Shown in pieces: positions 1 to 9,792 of a DNA stretch of 64,000 nt. Both the position numbers and the translations under genes were made by a program. Origin of the DNA: Theristus sp. LFF4_11 (lineage: Eukaryota > Nematoda > Chromadorea > Monhysterida > Xyalidae); NCBI GenBank assembly GCA_030248135.1, contig JASANC010002576.1, positions 1 through 64,000 on the forward strand, written 5' to 3'. The notes below the pieces were generated by a model. That model searched no databases and was not told the origin of the DNA. It was given only the letters and a program-made list of their open reading frames with translations. Position 1 is the stretch's first letter. Each line of letters opens with the position of its first letter.

Positions 1-204
1 GGTTTGGAAAAGGGGTAATTGGGGTCACCAAGTGAAAATCTGCAAAGTTCCGCCATACGGGAGTCATTCGGGAGGCGCTTGCATATCATATGTGGTTCTT
101 CGGACTCCCCTGATTGAGTTTAGCACAACTTTGATTTTTTTGAAATTTTTAAAAAAAAAAATTTAAAAAAAAATGACGATTTTGTTTTTTTTTTAACAAC
201 CCTA
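1..204 (-). mobile_element. hAT-like MITE, TAGGGTTGTT family, cut by window edge
   Basis: One end of a short non-coding DNA element, reading into the window from its left edge. The terminus TTAACAACCCTA is at 193-204. The interior (pattern GTTGTGCTAAA near the end, then A/T runs) is the reverse complement of the intact copies at 8712-9442 and 41245-41958. The other end lies outside the window, so no target duplication can be checked here. No coding capacity is seen. Assignment to hAT rests on the 8-bp duplications of the intact copies. Confidence 0.6.
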
Positions 205-214
205 CTGGTGCCCC

Positions 215-375
215 CAGGACAGAGCGGGGCTTAGAGGCTGTCCCCCTCACGTGGCGAGGGTATTGGTCCCACGGGATGGTGAGCCGTCCGTTCCCCAATC
301 CCACCGGAGTTTGGTACCTTCGGGTTTCCGGAATCGGTGGGGGGGTGCTTCAAAAATATATATATAAAAAAATAA
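215..375 (+). repeat. Dispersed ~130-bp repeat (SINE-like)
   Basis: A block with GTGGCGAGGGTATTGG, then a GG-rich core and TTCCGGAATCGG, ending in an A/T microsatellite (ATATATAT). Related blocks occur at 31000-31125, 48255-48372 (reverse), 56155-56275 and 56382-56500. The length, dispersed occurrence and A/T tail suggest a SINE. I could not find a convincing pol III box A/box B pair, so the class is uncertain. Confidence 0.45.
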
Positions 376-600
376 TTTCTGTGTTTTTCTGAGGCAAAAA
401 TTTGGTATTACCCGTGCGATCCAGTACACCCCCCCCCCCTCACGAAATTTTTCTGCCAGTGCACCCCCCACTCAGGAAAATTTGCTGCCCGTGCACCCCC
501 CCCCCCCACCGAGAAGGCACCTGACCCCCCCTCTGAAATTAGGCAAACACCCCCCTCACCCGAGGTCCCGCTTTCGCTACTGTTTTGGATGCATCGGAAT
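376..600. repeat. C-homopolymer-rich repeat fragment
   Basis: Contains GGTATTACCCGTGCGAT followed by runs of 7-10 C. The same unit, reversed and longer, is at about 5640-5900 and 62262-62480. Any reading frame here is an artefact of the C runs. Confidence 0.45.
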
Positions 601-885
601 TAATGAGCTGAGCTTTGCGATGCGACGCTCAAAAACTTCATTTCAAAAGTTGTTCAAGCCTAAAATAAATCGGCGTGAAGCGTTCAAATCAAAATCGACT
701 GCGCTGGCCGGCTGGCGGTTTTGCAAGAATATCAAAGAAAATTTTTGTTCAACTTTCCAAAAATTGCGCCAAAAAAATGAGGTTTTCACTTTTTAGAGTT
801 TTTTCGAATTCGATTCGATTCGATCGAATTGCGGCAAACAAAAATTTTCGATTTTTTTATTTTGCATTTTTAATTTAGTTTTTTT
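601..885 (+). repeat. Diverged TAGGGTTGTT-family fragment
   Basis: Matches the 3' half of the element at 8712-9442 over the stretch with ACGCTCAAAAACTTCAT and TCAAAGAAAATTTTTGTT. Both ends are lost. It has drifted considerably and codes for nothing recognisable. Confidence 0.5.
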
Positions 886-891
886 TAATTT

Positions 892-973
892 GATTTTTGT
901 TTTATCTATAACATACCAACATTCGCGACAACCAACCTGCGAATGTTGGTATGTTATAGATAAAACAAAAATC
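892..973. repeat. Perfect 35-bp inverted repeat, 12-nt loop
   Basis: Positions 892-926 and 939-973 are exact reverse complements (35 of 35), separated by 12 nt. Transcribed from either strand this would give a long perfect hairpin. It is not the end of any element family seen elsewhere in the window. It may be a very young palindromic insertion, a hairpin-RNA locus or a replication-made inversion; the sequence alone does not decide. Confidence 0.85.
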
Positions 974-2590
974 GGTTGGCCTATTAGTCTAAACTACCGT
1001 AACCCAAAAAAGCCATTCCGAATTTCTTTTTTTATTCAAATTTTTAAACAACGCTTTTACTGCAAAATAGCGATTTAGATTTGTCAGTGAACGACGGAAA
1101 ACCCACCAGAAACGACGACGGCTCGCTTGCGAACACAAAGCCACCATCGCACATAATGGTTTGTAGCAATACTGACGTCGTGGATCCACTTTTGGCTGTG
1201 CTCTAATTCAAAAGGAACAACTGCTTTTGCAATTGAAAAGAATTGGACAAAAAATGAACGTGGCGATCCACAGAAAATGATGAAGACTCACACACAATTT
1301 TTGTCTGTTTGGCAATGACAAGAACAAACCAAAATTTGACTTTGATCAATTTGGAAATTCAGCTTTCCTGCGACTTTTGGTGTCACAAATACAAAACAAT
1401 ACCAAACATTACAACAACAACTGCGGGTTTCATGGTGATTGACAGTGAACCAAACCAAGCGTTTTTAGAACAAGCAATCACATTTTAAAAATTTTATTTA
1501 ACAATTTAACCACAGCCAGTTAAGTTTAAAAAACATCACACGAACCATAAGAATTCTGAATTAGCAACCCCACTTTCGTTTAACTGTACATCTCGTTGTA
1601 CTCCTCAACTGGACGCAACCTCTGTGTTTCTTGTTGAAGCAACCAACCAATCAGCAGTCAGCGCTAGAATAGAACAAAAAATACGGCCAATCAGCTTTGT
1701 TACCTGGACAAGATTCACGGAAACAAACATGTTGCAATCATTTTCAAAATTGTCACTTCTTTTCTGTGCATCCGTCGTCGTCTCGCTCGCCTGCAACAAC
1801 TTACACAGAGCATCCGCTATGACGACCGCCCAAGCTCTGCAGCACAGAAACAAAACACCATTATCTATCTCTGACAAATGTGCTTGCAGACGTCGATTTG
1901 AAACCGAATGTGTTTGCAGTCCGTAGCCAAGCCAAACAAAAGCATCTGCAAAAACAAAAGGAAGAATGTATTATCTTTCTTATTAAACGTCTCCCAATAT
2001 GCGTTTGCACGCACAGATAAAGAAAATGGTTCACGGCTGCGCGGCAATTTGAAATCTGCAAAACTTAACAAATTTTGACGGCAGATTTGTGCAAGAAATT
2101 GAGAAAAAACCAATCAGATTTTTTTCTCACTGAACAAATTATTTTTTTCTTTTTCGAACTACGTTCGTCGCGGAACAACTTTTCACCTGTGTGGCTTTTC
2201 CACACATCATTCAACATTACTTCGCCTCATTCGCACGAAAAGATGATACAAAATTTGCTTTTCTGATTTGCCTTAATAAAAAAGGCTTGGCTTAGGTTTA
2301 GGAACATAGGCCAACTCATTGCAAGCAAAATCTGATCAAAAATCACTTCAGAATGTATGGAAATCTTTTCTTGTGCTTGTCAGTGAACGACGGAATAAAA
2401 CCGACGACGACATCACCAAACAAAACTCACCCACAAGCCTCCACTACTGTACATTACGGTTTTGCAAAACGAGGACGACGGACGGGACGTGAATTGTTTC
2501 GCAGATTTTAAGAACCAGAACTGTTCTTGCAAAATTAATGCCGCAACACACAACGCAGGATGCGGCAAAAAACCTTTAACGTTTTCCGAG
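974..2590. other. Non-coding stretch with old repeats
   Basis: No gene is supported. The segment holds a dispersed repeat at 1975-2260, also found at 49525-50155, and one copy of the AAAAAGGCTTGGCTTAGG motif near 2280. Short open frames here lack conserved protein features and splice-consistent partners. Confidence 0.5.
1975..2260 (+). repeat. Dispersed repeat shared with an intron at 49.5-50.2 kb
   Basis: The segment with GCGTTTGCACGCACAGAT and CACACATCATTCAACATTAC recurs at 49525-49670 and 50067-50155, where about 395 bp separate its two halves. The second copy lies within the first intron of the PLAT-like gene. Class unknown. Confidence 0.6.
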
Positions 2591-2596
2591 CGGGGG

Positions 2597-2963
2597 GGCG
2601 CGGGGGGGGCATGTGACTTTGGGGGGGGTCAAATTTGGTCAAATTTTAAAATTTAATAGATAGCTAAAACGCTAAAAAGCTATAAAAACAGCAAAATAAT
2701 GCTAAAAATACAGTAAAAATCAAGTATAAACTCGTATTTTATTTAAAATTAGCGAAATTTCAAGAATTTTGAGCAAAAATAGTCAATTTTGGTAAAAGAA
2801 TTGAATCATTTTATGTCTTCGAAGACAAAAAAATTCAGATAGATAGCTGGCTGAGAATTTTTTTAGATAGATAATAGCTGAGCCGAAAAAAACCTCTCTG
2901 ATAGAGATAGATTCGAAAAATTTTGGGGGGGGGGCGGCCCCCAGGCCCCCTAGAACAACTATG
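2597..2963 (-). mobile_element. CATAGTTGTTC-family DNA element, 5'-truncated copy
   Basis: The end GAACAACTATG (2953-2963) and an interior rich in TAGATAGATAG and CTTCGAAGAC match the complete copy at 3250-3699 in reverse. The other terminus is missing. Non-coding. Confidence 0.6.
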
Positions 2964-3133
2964 ATACAACGAAAAGAACAAAACAATTTCAATACTGTTT
3001 TTTTCACACAACTCCACAACAATGGGTACGTGAGGGAGTGAGGGACTGCCACCGTGAGGAGAAGGGGAGGGAGCGACGTGCGATATTGCTTTGACTTTGA
3101 AGAAGGAGGAGATCTTGCGGCTTGCGCACCCCC

Positions 3134-3960
3134 CAGGGTTGTTAAAAACAAAATTCGTCATTTTTGTTTGTTTTTTTAATCAAAAAAATGAAAATCAAAG
3201 TTGTGCTAAATCAATCAGGGAATCCGAAGAACCACATTTGACATGCAAGCATAGTTGTTCTAGGGGGCCTGGGGGCCGCCCCCCCAAATTTTTGAATCTA
3301 TCTCTATCAGAGAGGTTTTTTCGGCTCAGCCATTATCTATCTGAAAATAATTCTCAGACAGAATTCTCAGAATAATCTATCTAAAAAATTTTGTGTTCGA
3401 AGATGTAAAATGAGTCAATTTTTGACCAAAATTGACCATTTTTGCTCGAAATTCTCAAAACTTTTGCCAATTTTACGTAAAATACGCGTTTATACTTGAT
3501 TTTTAGCGCATTTTAAGCATTGTTTAGCTGTTTTTGTAGTTTTTTAGCGTTTTAGCTATCTATCTACCGTATCTAATTTCAAAATTTTGACCCCCCCAAA
3601 GGCACATGCCCTTCCCCTAGCTGTCTATCTGTCTGAAAAATTTGCTCCAGCTATCTATATCGCCCCCCCCCCCAACCTCCCGACTCTGGTACAACTATGA
3701 GTGCAAGCGCCTCTCGAATGACTCCCGTATGGCGGATTTTCCAGATTTTGTTTTGGTGACCTCATTTACCCCTTTTCCAAATCATAACCATGCCTCTTCT
3801 TGTGTTCTGACCCCCAAAACGTCACGTTTTCCCCAGCTCAAGCGAAAACAAACATACCGACTTGAAATTCGATCAATTCTGATGACGTCGTCACGACACG
3901 AAACGGAACAGCAACCAGAGTACCAGACAACGGTGCAGCTCGGAATTTACAACTGCAATT
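3134..3960 (+). mobile_element. TAGGGTTGTT-family element, interrupted and 3'-truncated
   Basis: It starts with AGGGTTGTTAAA and follows the 8712-9442 copy up to the GCAAG motif, where a second element (3250-3699) has inserted. It resumes as GTGCAAGCGCCTC and fades at about 3960. Comparing the three copies gives the pre-insertion order directly. Confidence 0.65.
3250..3699 (+). mobile_element. CATAGTTGTTC-family element, nested insertion
   Basis: Terminal inverted repeats CATAGTTGTTC and ...ACAACTATG bound 450 bp of non-coding DNA. Flanks are CATGCAAG (3242-3249) and AGTGCAAG (3700-3707), an imperfect 8-bp duplication (6 of 8). The uninterrupted site is seen in the related copies at 8843 and 41362 (ATATGCAAGCGCC). 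Confidence 0.7.
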
Positions 3961-5600
3961 GCCTGATCAACCTGGTTTGCTCCGTTTCCAACGGTCTAAC
4001 CCACCAACTGCTCCACTCCAACTGGACAGGGTTGTTGACATCAGTCAGTCGGCCGCTCGGCCTTCGACATCGAGTTCTGAAAAAAACTGGGCTATTCAGC
4101 GAAACGCAACAACAATTTCTGGAACAAAAACACATAAAAATTACACCGTCCTGTCATGTGGGTTGAAGAACCAGTCGATAGCCGTGGCCGCCGAGCCGAG
4201 GACAGCGAATTGTGTCTTTGCCTGTGATCAAGTCGACGACGACGCTGGCCGAGCATTGATCCAATTAGTCGATCAGTCGGTTTATTTTAGTTTGGTAAAA
4301 AGGGATGAAGAATAAATTCATGTTTCTTTGCTTTGCTTTTGTCAACCTTTCTCCAAGTTGTGGATCGCAGCGCAATGGATTTCTTCAAGATATTTTTGGC
4401 TGACATTTAATTTGTTTTCTGGACAAGAAAGAAAACGAGAAATTGTTCAAGAAACGTCAATCAAGTTTGTTTGCGTCAATTTTTGTCGTTTGTTCCTCAC
4501 GTTTTTGTTTCTTTTGCGTTCTGTTGCTCTGACGGTCTTTATTTTACTCGTTACGGTCCGTCTTTGCACATATTCCATAATGTTCAGGTGCGCGGTGCGT
4601 GCGCAAGACTGCTCTCAGCCAACGGTACGGTACGTGCGATGCGATGATCATGATCCCGTTTAGACTATTAGGATACCGGGGGGTCTCCGCCAGACAAAAT
4701 TTCATGGGCGGTGTGGGGGGGGGGGTGTCGGGGTTGGTATTCATGTCGCAAATTAAATGTCTGCCAACGGTGCATTATTACCGAGGAAGCAGACAAATGC
4801 TAATCAGAATGAAAAGAACAGAAAGATAGAAGCAGAAAAGAAAAGAACGTTTCTTTTGACGAGCTTTTGGTTTCATTCTTTAGTTTGAGAGTTAAATTTG
4901 AATCTTGGCAAGAAATCTGATCTGAGTTATGAGTGGAGTGGAACGAAACGACGACGACGTGCTCACAATCGGATTTTTGAGTTTTTGTTCGGTTTACTTT
5001 CTGATCAAGAATGATGAATTGCTCGAAGAATTCAATTAAACGATTCGAAAACAGTGAGTATGCAGTGGAACGACGACGATTCCCTAGAATGGTCTTTGGT
5101 AGATGACGTGGAGTACACAAACAACAAACGTAACTGGAACAGCTTCATGGTCGTCATGGATTCTTTTTCTTTGGCGCTGGCATGAATTCAATTTGGAGCG
5201 GCTGCTCGGCTAGCTAGCGATAGCTCGACAAACTGCATTCAATTGACCTGATATAAATTGAATAATGAGTGTCGGATTGAGCAGTGACATGATTTTTGGA
5301 TCCTGCCTATTCGATACTCGTTTTTCAATTTTTTTTGAAAATCAAACATTATTTGCTGAAGACTCAAGCAAATCCAACACAACTGGAAGCTGGAATTGAT
5401 GCGGTCAATAGAATTCTGATCTGATTTTAAACTGAACCAAACTGCTGCACTGCATTGAACTTGGATCGATATTCAACAGTGGCTGTGTGGTTTGGGTTCC
5501 ATGTTATGGTGAAGCAGGTGAGCTGTGTTTCAGAGGCCAGAGCAGTGGTCAGTTTTTTAAAAGTGAGTAGTGTTTGATTGAAAAGTTACTCTAGTTTGAA
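3961..5600. other. No gene seen
   Basis: A/T-biased, mostly single-copy DNA. Several open frames of 60-110 codons exist, but none shows conserved motifs, low-complexity structure or splice-phase continuity. A poly-G run lies near 4715. Confidence 0.4.
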
Positions 5601-5619
5601 AAAAATTTGAGCGGACCCA

Positions 5620-6125
5620 TGTTTTCAAGCAGTAGCGAAAGCGGGACCTCGGGTGAGGGGGGTGTCAGGTGCCTTCTCGGTGAGGGGGGGGGGGGTGCAC
5701 GGGCAGCAAATTTTCCTGAGGGGGTGCACTGGCAGAAAAATTTCGTGAGGCGGGGGGGGGGGTGCACATGATCGCACGGGTAATACCAAATTTTTGCCTT
5801 AGAAAAACTCAGCAATTCTTGTAAAATACAGAATATTTTGTGCAAACAAGCTGCTTGTTTGGTCAGAAACAACAAAATCTATGCAGGGACAGACACAAAC
5901 GTCAAGAAAAATTCAAATATTACGGTATTTTTGGGAAAAAATTGAGATGAGCTTGACCACCGTGAGGGGGGGGGTGCGATCCCGTGTTTTCTCGCGGAGG
6001 GGTGGGGGTGGGGCCGGGGGAGTCTAGTACCCGTGTCGAGGTAAAGGGGGAAGGGGGTACACGGGTATCTGCCCGTGCACGGGCAGGATTTTCGGCTGAG
6101 GGCCCCCCCCCGCACTTTCGTTACT
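5620..6125 (+). repeat. G-homopolymer-rich repeat, long copy
   Basis: Runs of 8-10 G alternate with a conserved core (GGTAATACCAAATTTTTGCC, then GACAGACACAAACGTCAAG). A near-identical copy is at 62262-62540 and a reversed fragment at 376-600. The family carries no plausible protein. Confidence 0.55.
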
Positions 6126-6245
6126 GTTTTCAAGGAGTACCCCAGAGTGTTCCTACCAAAAGTTAGTCCTTGACAAATTTGGGTAAATAATCGAGACGAG
6201 ATGTGAATTTTCAAAACAGACAGTTCGGTTTGGAACACTTTAAAG

Positions 6246-6387
6246 TAAAAAGTAAAAAAAGTAAAACGTTGCGTGCGTAGTTTAAAAATTTTTGACGTAA
6301 AAACCGGTTTTTTATTTTTTCAAAAAAAACTGAAAAAAACCGGTTTTAAAACGGAAAAGAACCCGGTTTTTTCTTGTGCCAACCCTA
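6246..6387. mobile_element. Possible short hAT-like MITE (CCGGTTTT interior)
   Basis: An interior of repeated ACCGGTTTTTT motifs ends in GCCAACCCTA, resembling the termini of the elements at 31717-32906 and 37367-37756. Possible flanks CTTTAAAG and CTTTAGAC are a weak 8-bp duplication. The left terminus does not match the family, so this is tentative. Confidence 0.3.
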
Positions 6388-6479
6388 CTTTAGACTGATT
6401 GACTTTGTGTCGCCTGTGTCTGCGTTTGATGTGCTCACATCACGGATGCAACGCGATCGACTGCTGTGACACTGACGCA

Positions 6480-6760
6480 TCCCGAATGACTCTCATATGG
6501 CGGCACTTTCCAGATTTTTTTCGGTGACTTCGTTTTTCCCATTTCCAAACCGACATCTCTAAATTTTGACCTTTAAAACGCCAACAATTATTCCCCAGCT
6601 GAACTGAAAAATAGCTTGGCTTCAAATTCGATCAATTACGATGACGACGTCACGACACGACACGAAACAGCAATCAAACAAAATAGCGTTTAAAGACGGT
6701 ACAACTTGGACGCTCAGAATTCATCTGAAATGTCACCTTGGCTGCATCGGAACTTTTAAA
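6480..6760 (+). repeat. Old TAGGGTTGTT-family relative
   Basis: Recognisable by TCATATGGCGG, AAATTCGATCAATTACGATGACG and GCATCGGAAC in the same order as in 8830-9150. Strongly diverged and without ends. Confidence 0.45.
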
Positions 6761-6764
6761 GGCC

Positions 6765-6980
6765 CGTTTAGCCGTCCGTATTTGCATCCGGCACGGCACG
6801 TCACGTCCAACCTCGTTTATGCTGCAAAAAAGAGCAATCCAGCACGTCACGGCACGTCTTGTTTATGAACTCGGGCTCGTTTATGCCCCTGTACGGCGAC
6901 GTGCGTCGACGTTCAGACAGATACGACGGACGCATAAACGATGACGTGCCGTGACGTGCCGGATGGTTATGGTTTTAGGT
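6765..6980. repeat. Inverted repeat with GGCACGTCACG arms
   Basis: CCGGCACGGCACGTCACG near 6788 is mirrored by CGTGACGTGCCGG near 6950, enclosing about 150 bp. Looser relatives with CGTAC-rich interiors lie at 35835-36020 and 38435-38620. Probably a palindromic MITE; no target duplication was resolved. Confidence 0.4.
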
Positions 6981-8340
6981 TCTTCCCTAAAAAGCCGTGC
7001 GTCAAAGTTCGATTTTATCAATTTTGTTTGCTTTTGTTGTTCTTCATTGTGAGCACATGACAATTTTTCTGATTGTATTCTCAGACAAAAATGTCAGCAG
7101 TTTAGCTTTTATTCGGTGAATTCACTAATTCAGTGAGTTTCAGCCATCACACGAACTCCACAGTCAAACTCTAAATTATATATAGGGAATCAGCTGATTG
7201 GTTGGTGGTCACGTGATGCATGTTGATGGTCCGAGAAAATTTTTGGGAAGTGTCACTGTAACTTAGGTCCATGTGGGGTGGGGGGGGTGTCAAGCAAATT
7301 TCGAGGGGGGTGTGGATGGTCCAGTGTCAGGTTTTTGGGGAGTGGGTGGGTGTCGCGTGACCCTCCCCCCCACGCGGAGGTCTCGAGTGCTGTGGGGGTG
7401 TGTACCCCCCACGTCTTCGGTACTGCCCTGGAGTAAAACTCACTTTTTTGACACTACACATTTTTATAAAACTGACCACAAGCCCACGCCCACCCCCTAG
7501 AAGGCCCCCTAGAACAACTATGCTGGCCTGCAGCGAACGTTGCACTTGGTTTGTCCACGGTCAAACTTTGACCACCCTCAGCCTCAACACAATCACGGTT
7601 GAATCAGAAAAGAAAAATCAAAACAAACCTCAATCAGACTCAGACAAAACGCAATGACGCCAAATCGTTGCTATATTATGAGATTTGAGTTGATCAGACA
7701 GTCTCAGTCAGTCAGTCAGTTTTATTCTGCCTGCAGTGATTTTATTGAATTAAATTTTTCTGAATGAATTTCCCATTTCGATGTGATTGAGATTATGTTA
7801 ATGGTTGTTATTGAGATTGATGATTAAAAAACAAGCACTGAATCGGCAGGATCAATTTAACAACGCTGCCCGAAACAATGCCTGTTCTCCAAATCATCTT
7901 TTGAATGGTTGAGTTGTGTTTGTTTCTTCGATGCCGTCGTCCGTTGATTATTTCTTTGCTGTTTCACTCCAACTGCTTTTTCGAATTTGAAATAGAAGAC
8001 AAATTGACATCACACAACAAAATATTTTAAAAACAACATCGATTGCGATGCAAAACTGATTAATTGATTGAAAAAGCCAACTCCGCGGCAGCTGATTCAT
8101 TCAAAATCGTTCTTTGCAAAAAAGTCCTTGTTTAAAAACATGTTGCCTGCATTGTCAAGGCGTGTTCAGTACGCTCCGCTCAATTTGCGACATGAGCAGT
8201 CACGGGGTGTCGGCCGATTTGTATACATTTCTTAAAAGTGATTTTTTTGATTTTTGATCTGAGGTTGCTTGTAATGAGTCGTTGTAGGTTCCTAATCCTA
8301 AACCTAATCCTAATCCTAAGCCAAGCCTTTTTGATAAGGT
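6981..8340. other. No gene seen
   Basis: Contains a fragment of an ATTGGTTGGTGGTCACGTGATGCATG MITE (7161-7222, related to 25560-25736), a G-rich block (7265-7521) ending in GAACAACTATG, and otherwise featureless A/T-rich DNA. A reversed CCTAAGCCAAGCCTTTTT motif is near 8316. Confidence 0.4.
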
Positions 8341-8449
8341 GAAAATGATCAATTTAGTTTTTGCATTTTTTTCTTTCCTGTGTTATGGAGGAGGAGCACC
8401 GGAACTGCAGATGCAGCTGTTTTAATAATGATGCATTACGGTGTCGGCC

Positions 8450-8691
8450 AAATTTTCGAGGGGGGGGGTCCGATGGGGGGGGTGCCCGGTTTTGGGGGGT
8501 GGCACGGTGCCCCCCCCCCCCCCCACACCCCCACCCGACGGTCTCGGGTGCTCTGGGCCCCCCCCCCACCCCCCCCGCCCACGGTACTGCCCCCGGCCCC
8601 CCCCCAAATTTTCCAGCTCTATCTATCTAGAAAATTTGCTCCAGCTATCCATATCGGCTCCCCCCAACCCCTCGGTTCTGGAACAACTATG
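8450..8691. mobile_element. CATAGTTGTTC-family fragment with C/G runs
   Basis: Dominated by runs of 7-14 identical G or C residues and ended by GGAACAACTATG (8681-8691). Several long open frames exist only because of homopolymers (Pro/Gly-rich in every frame) and should not be annotated. Confidence 0.5.
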
Positions 8692-8711
8692 CTTGGTTGT
8701 GGGGTACCCCC

Positions 8712-9442
8712 TAGGGTTGTTAAAAAAAACAAAAATCGTCATTTTTGTTTAAAAAAAAAAAAAAAATTTTTTTTAAAAAAAAAAATTTCAAAAATCAAAG
8801 TTGTGCTAAATCAATCAGGGAGTCCGAAGAACCACATATGATATGCAAGCGCCTCCCGAATGACTCCCATATGACGGAACTTTGCAGATTTTGTTTTGGT
8901 GACCTCAATTACCCCTTTTCCAAACCGTCACCATGCCTCTTCTTGTGTTTTGACCTCTAAAACGTCACTAATTGTCCCCAGCTAAACTAATGCTAAAGTG
9001 AAGACAAACATACCGCCTTGAAATTCGATCAATTCTTCTGATGGTGTCGCGACGACACGTCACGAAGCAGCAACCAGACAACGTAGCGCTTGCAAACGGT
9101 GCAGCGAGCACAATCGGACGCTTTGCGAGGCGAATCGTCACCTTATCTGCATCGGAAATGGTAGGCCAAGCTTTGGGACGCTCAAAAACTTCATCGCAGA
9201 TGTTGTCGAAGCGTAAAATCAGTCGGTAAAACGGTCCAAAATCGACTGCTAAAGGTTTTACGAGGTATAATCAAAGAAAATTTTTGTTGAACTTTCGAAA
9301 AATTGTGCCAAAATTGAGGTTTTCAGAGCATATTAGAGGAAAATTTTTCGAATTTAAAAAAAAAAAAAAATCGGCATTTTTGTTTTTTTTTTGATCACTT
9401 TTTTTTTTTAAAAAAAATTTTCATTTTTGTTTAACAACCCTA
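8712..9442 (+). mobile_element. Complete hAT-like MITE, TAGGGTTGTT family
   Basis: A 731-bp element with inverted ends TAGGGTTGTTAAA and TTTAACAACCCTA. It is flanked by a perfect 8-bp duplication GTACCCCC (8704-8711 and 9443-9450). The interior is non-coding and almost identical to 41245-41958. An 8-bp duplication with AGGGTTG termini fits the hAT superfamily; the element must be mobilised in trans. Confidence 0.8.
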
Positions 9443-9459
9443 GTACCCCCCCCCATCTC

Positions 9460-9792
9460 GACCCCTTACTGGGGGCGGTCAAATTTTTGAAATTGGATAG
9501 ATAGCTAAAAAGCTATAAAAACGGCAAAATAATGTTAAAAATACACTAAAAATCAAGTATAAACGCGTATTTTACCTAAAATTAGCATAATTTGAGTAAT
9601 AAATGGTCAATTTTGGTCAAAAATTGACTCATTTTATGTCTTCGAAAACAAAATTTTTCAGATAGATTATTTTTTTAAGATAGATAATAGCTGAGCCGAA
9701 AAAAACTCTGATAGAGATTGATTCGAAAAATTTTTGGGGGGAGGCCGGCGCCGCCCCCCCCCCAGCCAGGCCCTCACTAGAACAACGATAGA
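9460..9792 (-). mobile_element. CATAGTTGTTC-family fragment
   Basis: Interior motifs TAGATAGCTAAAAAGC, ATAAACGCGTATTTTACC and GATAATAGCTGAGCCG match the 3250-3699 copy in reverse. The end is degraded (TAGAACAACGATAG). Confidence 0.55.

Noticed and set aside
215..375. tRNA gene
   Set aside because: Some tRNA-like blocks (GTGGCGAGG, TTCCGGAATC) but no cloverleaf could be folded; treated as a SINE-like repeat.
8380..8841. 153-codon Pro/Gly-rich frame
   Set aside because: Depends on C and G homopolymers and runs into a MITE; every frame there is open for the same reason.
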